A stretch of DNA of 64,000 nucleotides from Agelaius tricolor (lineage: Eukaryota; Chordata; Aves; Passeriformes; Icteridae): contig JALJCS010000007.1 of assembly GCA_023055355.1 (NCBI GenBank), positions 3,646,001 to 3,710,000 on the forward strand. Direction: 5' to 3'. How positions within the stretch are numbered: the first letter of the stretch is position 1; every line of letters begins with the position of its first letter. Made by a program: the position numbers and the translations under genes. The notes under the pieces were generated by a model that worked only from the letters and a program-made list of their open reading frames with translations, was not told the DNA's origin and made no database searches. Of this stretch, positions 62,226 through 64,000 are shown piece after piece.

Positions 62226-63208
62226 TGATGAATTACTGCACCCATCTGTGCAGGCACTTAAGGGATGATATTTGTAGCTGTCAGGATGCTCCCTCCTGGC
62301 ATAGGGAGCTGCAGCCCTGCCCTTGCAGCCAGCTCTGAGTGGGCTGAGCTGCATCCTGGCACAGATCCCTCCTTCAGTCTGCACCGATTTTTTATTTTTT
62401 ATTTTTTTTGCAGAGATGGTAGAATTTGCCCATGCAACACTCTCAGGACAACCTTGGGCACTGCAGGTCACCTGGTGGAGGTGTAAAAGCTGCTGCAGCT
62501 GTTTCCTTGTGTGTGCTTCCTGCTGAAAATAATCCAGTGATGGAGCCAGTGCAGGGTGCCTGCTCTTCCTATTGAAATAGACCCTGGAGACATCTTTTAT
62601 ATTTGTGTCTCACTTTGATTGCCTGAGAGCTGCTGTGAATGGTTTGCCAAGGCTAAACCAGAGTCACTTACAGTGATTTAGACTTTTTTTTTTTTTCCCC
62701 AAAGAGAAACTGGCTGTGTGAGGGAGAAGACAGGAGGATTTTTCTCTTTTTATAACAGGACCTAGTGGAAAATGTGCTCAAGTAATCATTCAGGCTGGGA
62801 GCCCTATTTCTTATTTCATTCCCAGGCAAGGACTCATGAAATCTCTGGGATGATTATAAATTTCAGAGATAAGGAGAGGGGGTCTTTACAGCAGATGCTG
62901 AAAAATCCTTCAGGGCTCTGAGGAGAAAGGGGCTGAGAACTCCTCCCTTATGCAATGGTCCTGTTTGATTTTCCTGCAGGCACAGTTAGACCTGATAACA
63001 GGGGTCAGTGTTATCAGCATGGAATGCCTGTAATGTCTGTGGGAAGGGTTTTTTCTAAAAAGCAGTGAAAGTGGAGCTGTTCCCAAGGGGAGCTGAGGGG
63101 ATCCAACATCCAGCACGGTAAAAGCTTGGAAGAAAGGCAGGAAAACAGATTTTATTATTTTGGAATTATTTATTTTTATTGTTTCTTTTCTTTTCATTGA
63201 AAAGAAGG
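62226..63208. other. Downstream of B3GALT5, nothing recognised
   Basis: T runs at 62396-62410 and 62684-62696. No gene or clear mobile element. Confidence 0.4.
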
Positions 63209-63237
63209 ATTATTTTCTTTCTTTTCTTTCTTTCTTT

Positions 63238-63310
<73 letters not shown>

Positions 63311-63318
63311 TTTCTTTC

Positions 63319-63380
<62 letters not shown>
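63209..63380 (+). repeat. (CTTT)n microsatellite
   Basis: About 40 TTTC units with a few breaks. Confidence 0.98.
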
Positions 63381-63440
63381 TTCCTTCCTTCCTTCCTTCC
63401 TTCCTTCCTTCCTTCCTTCCTTCCTTCCTTCCTTCCTTCC
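63381..63440 (+). repeat. (CCTT)n microsatellite
   Basis: About 15 TTCC units between the CTTT array and the 13-bp array. Confidence 0.98.
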
Positions 63441-63948
63441 GCCACTTCCTTCCGCCACTTCCTTCCGCCACTTCCTTCCGCCACTTCCTTCCGCCACTTC
63501 CTTCCGCCACTTCCTTCCGCCACTTCCTTCCGCCACTTCCTTCCTTCCGCCACTTCCTTCCGCCACTTCCTTCCTTCCGCCACTTCCTTCCTTCCGCCAC
63601 TTCCTTCCTTCCGCCACTTCCTTCCTTCCGCCACTTCCTTCCTTCCTTCCGCCACTTCCTTCCTTCCTTCCTTCCTTCCTTCCTTCCTTCCTTCCTTCCT
63701 TCCTTCCTTCCTTCCTTCCTTCCGCCACTTCCTTCCTTCCTTCCGCCACTTCCTTCCGCCACTTCCTTCCGCCACTTCCTTCCGCCACTTCCTTCCGCCA
63801 CTTCCTTCCGCCACTTCCTTCCGCCACTTCCTTCCGCCACTTCCTTCCTTCCGCCACTTCCTTCCTTCCTTCCGCCACTTCCTTCCTTCCTTCCGCCACT
63901 TCCTTCCGCCACTTCCTTCCGCCACTTCCTTCCTTCCGCCACTTCCTC
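63441..63948 (+). repeat. 13-bp satellite, CGCCACTTCCTTC unit
   Basis: About 30 copies of a 13-bp unit with CGCCACTT, in which spacing grows in steps of 4 bp (13, 17, 21) by extra CTTC. A pure (CCTT) block near 63656-63722 splits the array. The three minus-strand frames of 229-258 codons here are artefacts. Confidence 0.95.
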
Positions 63949-64000
63949 CTTTCCTTTCCTTTCCTTTCCTTTCCTTTCCTTTCCTTTCCTTTCCTTTCCT
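63949..64000 (+). repeat. (CCTTT)n microsatellite, runs off the window
   Basis: About ten TTTCC units up to the window edge. Confidence 0.98.

Noticed and set aside
63166..63942. Three minus-strand frames of 229-258 codons
   Set aside because: Translations of the 13-bp and 4-bp repeats only; 4-bp and 13-bp units are stop-free in several frames.
63441..63948. CRISPR-like array
   Set aside because: Unit of 13 bp without unique spacers in an avian genome; an ordinary satellite.

Overview
This window looks like nuclear DNA from a songbird (passerine). The evidence is CR1 LINE 3' ends in both orientations, several LTR families of the kind common in passerine genomes, strong CpG depletion outside one island, and two vertebrate genes split by typical GT-AG introns. 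Nothing bacterial or plasmid-like is visible. The species cannot be read from the sequence.

Layout. Positions 1-24.6 kb hold the 3' part of SH3BGR on the plus strand. There are two exons of the conserved thioredoxin-like domain (4444-4629, 10918-10998), an acidic repeat exon (17540-17737), two small Glu-rich exons (20846-20875, 22985-23050) and a possible alternative terminal exon with 3' UTR (24093 to about 24590). The first coding exon lies upstream of the window. Positions 24.6-46.9 kb hold no recognisable host gene. They carry CR1 fragments, several LTRs and very long simple repeats. Positions 46.9-48.0 kb are the only CpG island, with good splice donors, and are best read as a promoter, probably of B3GALT5. 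Positions 48-60 kb hold a polypyrimidine tract, AT-rich repeats and a decayed gammaretrovirus-like provirus (about 53.5-57.1 kb). B3GALT5 has its intact single coding exon at 60612-61565 (317 codons, plus strand), followed by a CR1-containing 3' UTR. The window ends in an 800-bp CT-rich satellite built partly from a 13-bp unit.

The gene order SH3BGR then B3GALT5, both on the same strand, matches human chromosome 21q22 and supports both calls. SH3BGR is a small thioredoxin-fold protein with an acidic tail, and B3GALT5 is a Golgi glycosyltransferase. They are neighbours but not a functional unit.

The most unusual signals are: a core of about 250 bp that is nearly identical in five CR1 copies while their 3' tails are much more diverged; an inverted 89-bp repeat flanking one of those copies; microsatellites that seem to have grown from purine-rich seeds inside a CR1 and inside a retroviral gag relic; a polypyrimidine tract of about 1 kb with a repeat near 199 bp; and alternative SH3BGR C-termini. 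All repeat family assignments are by eye, without a library search.
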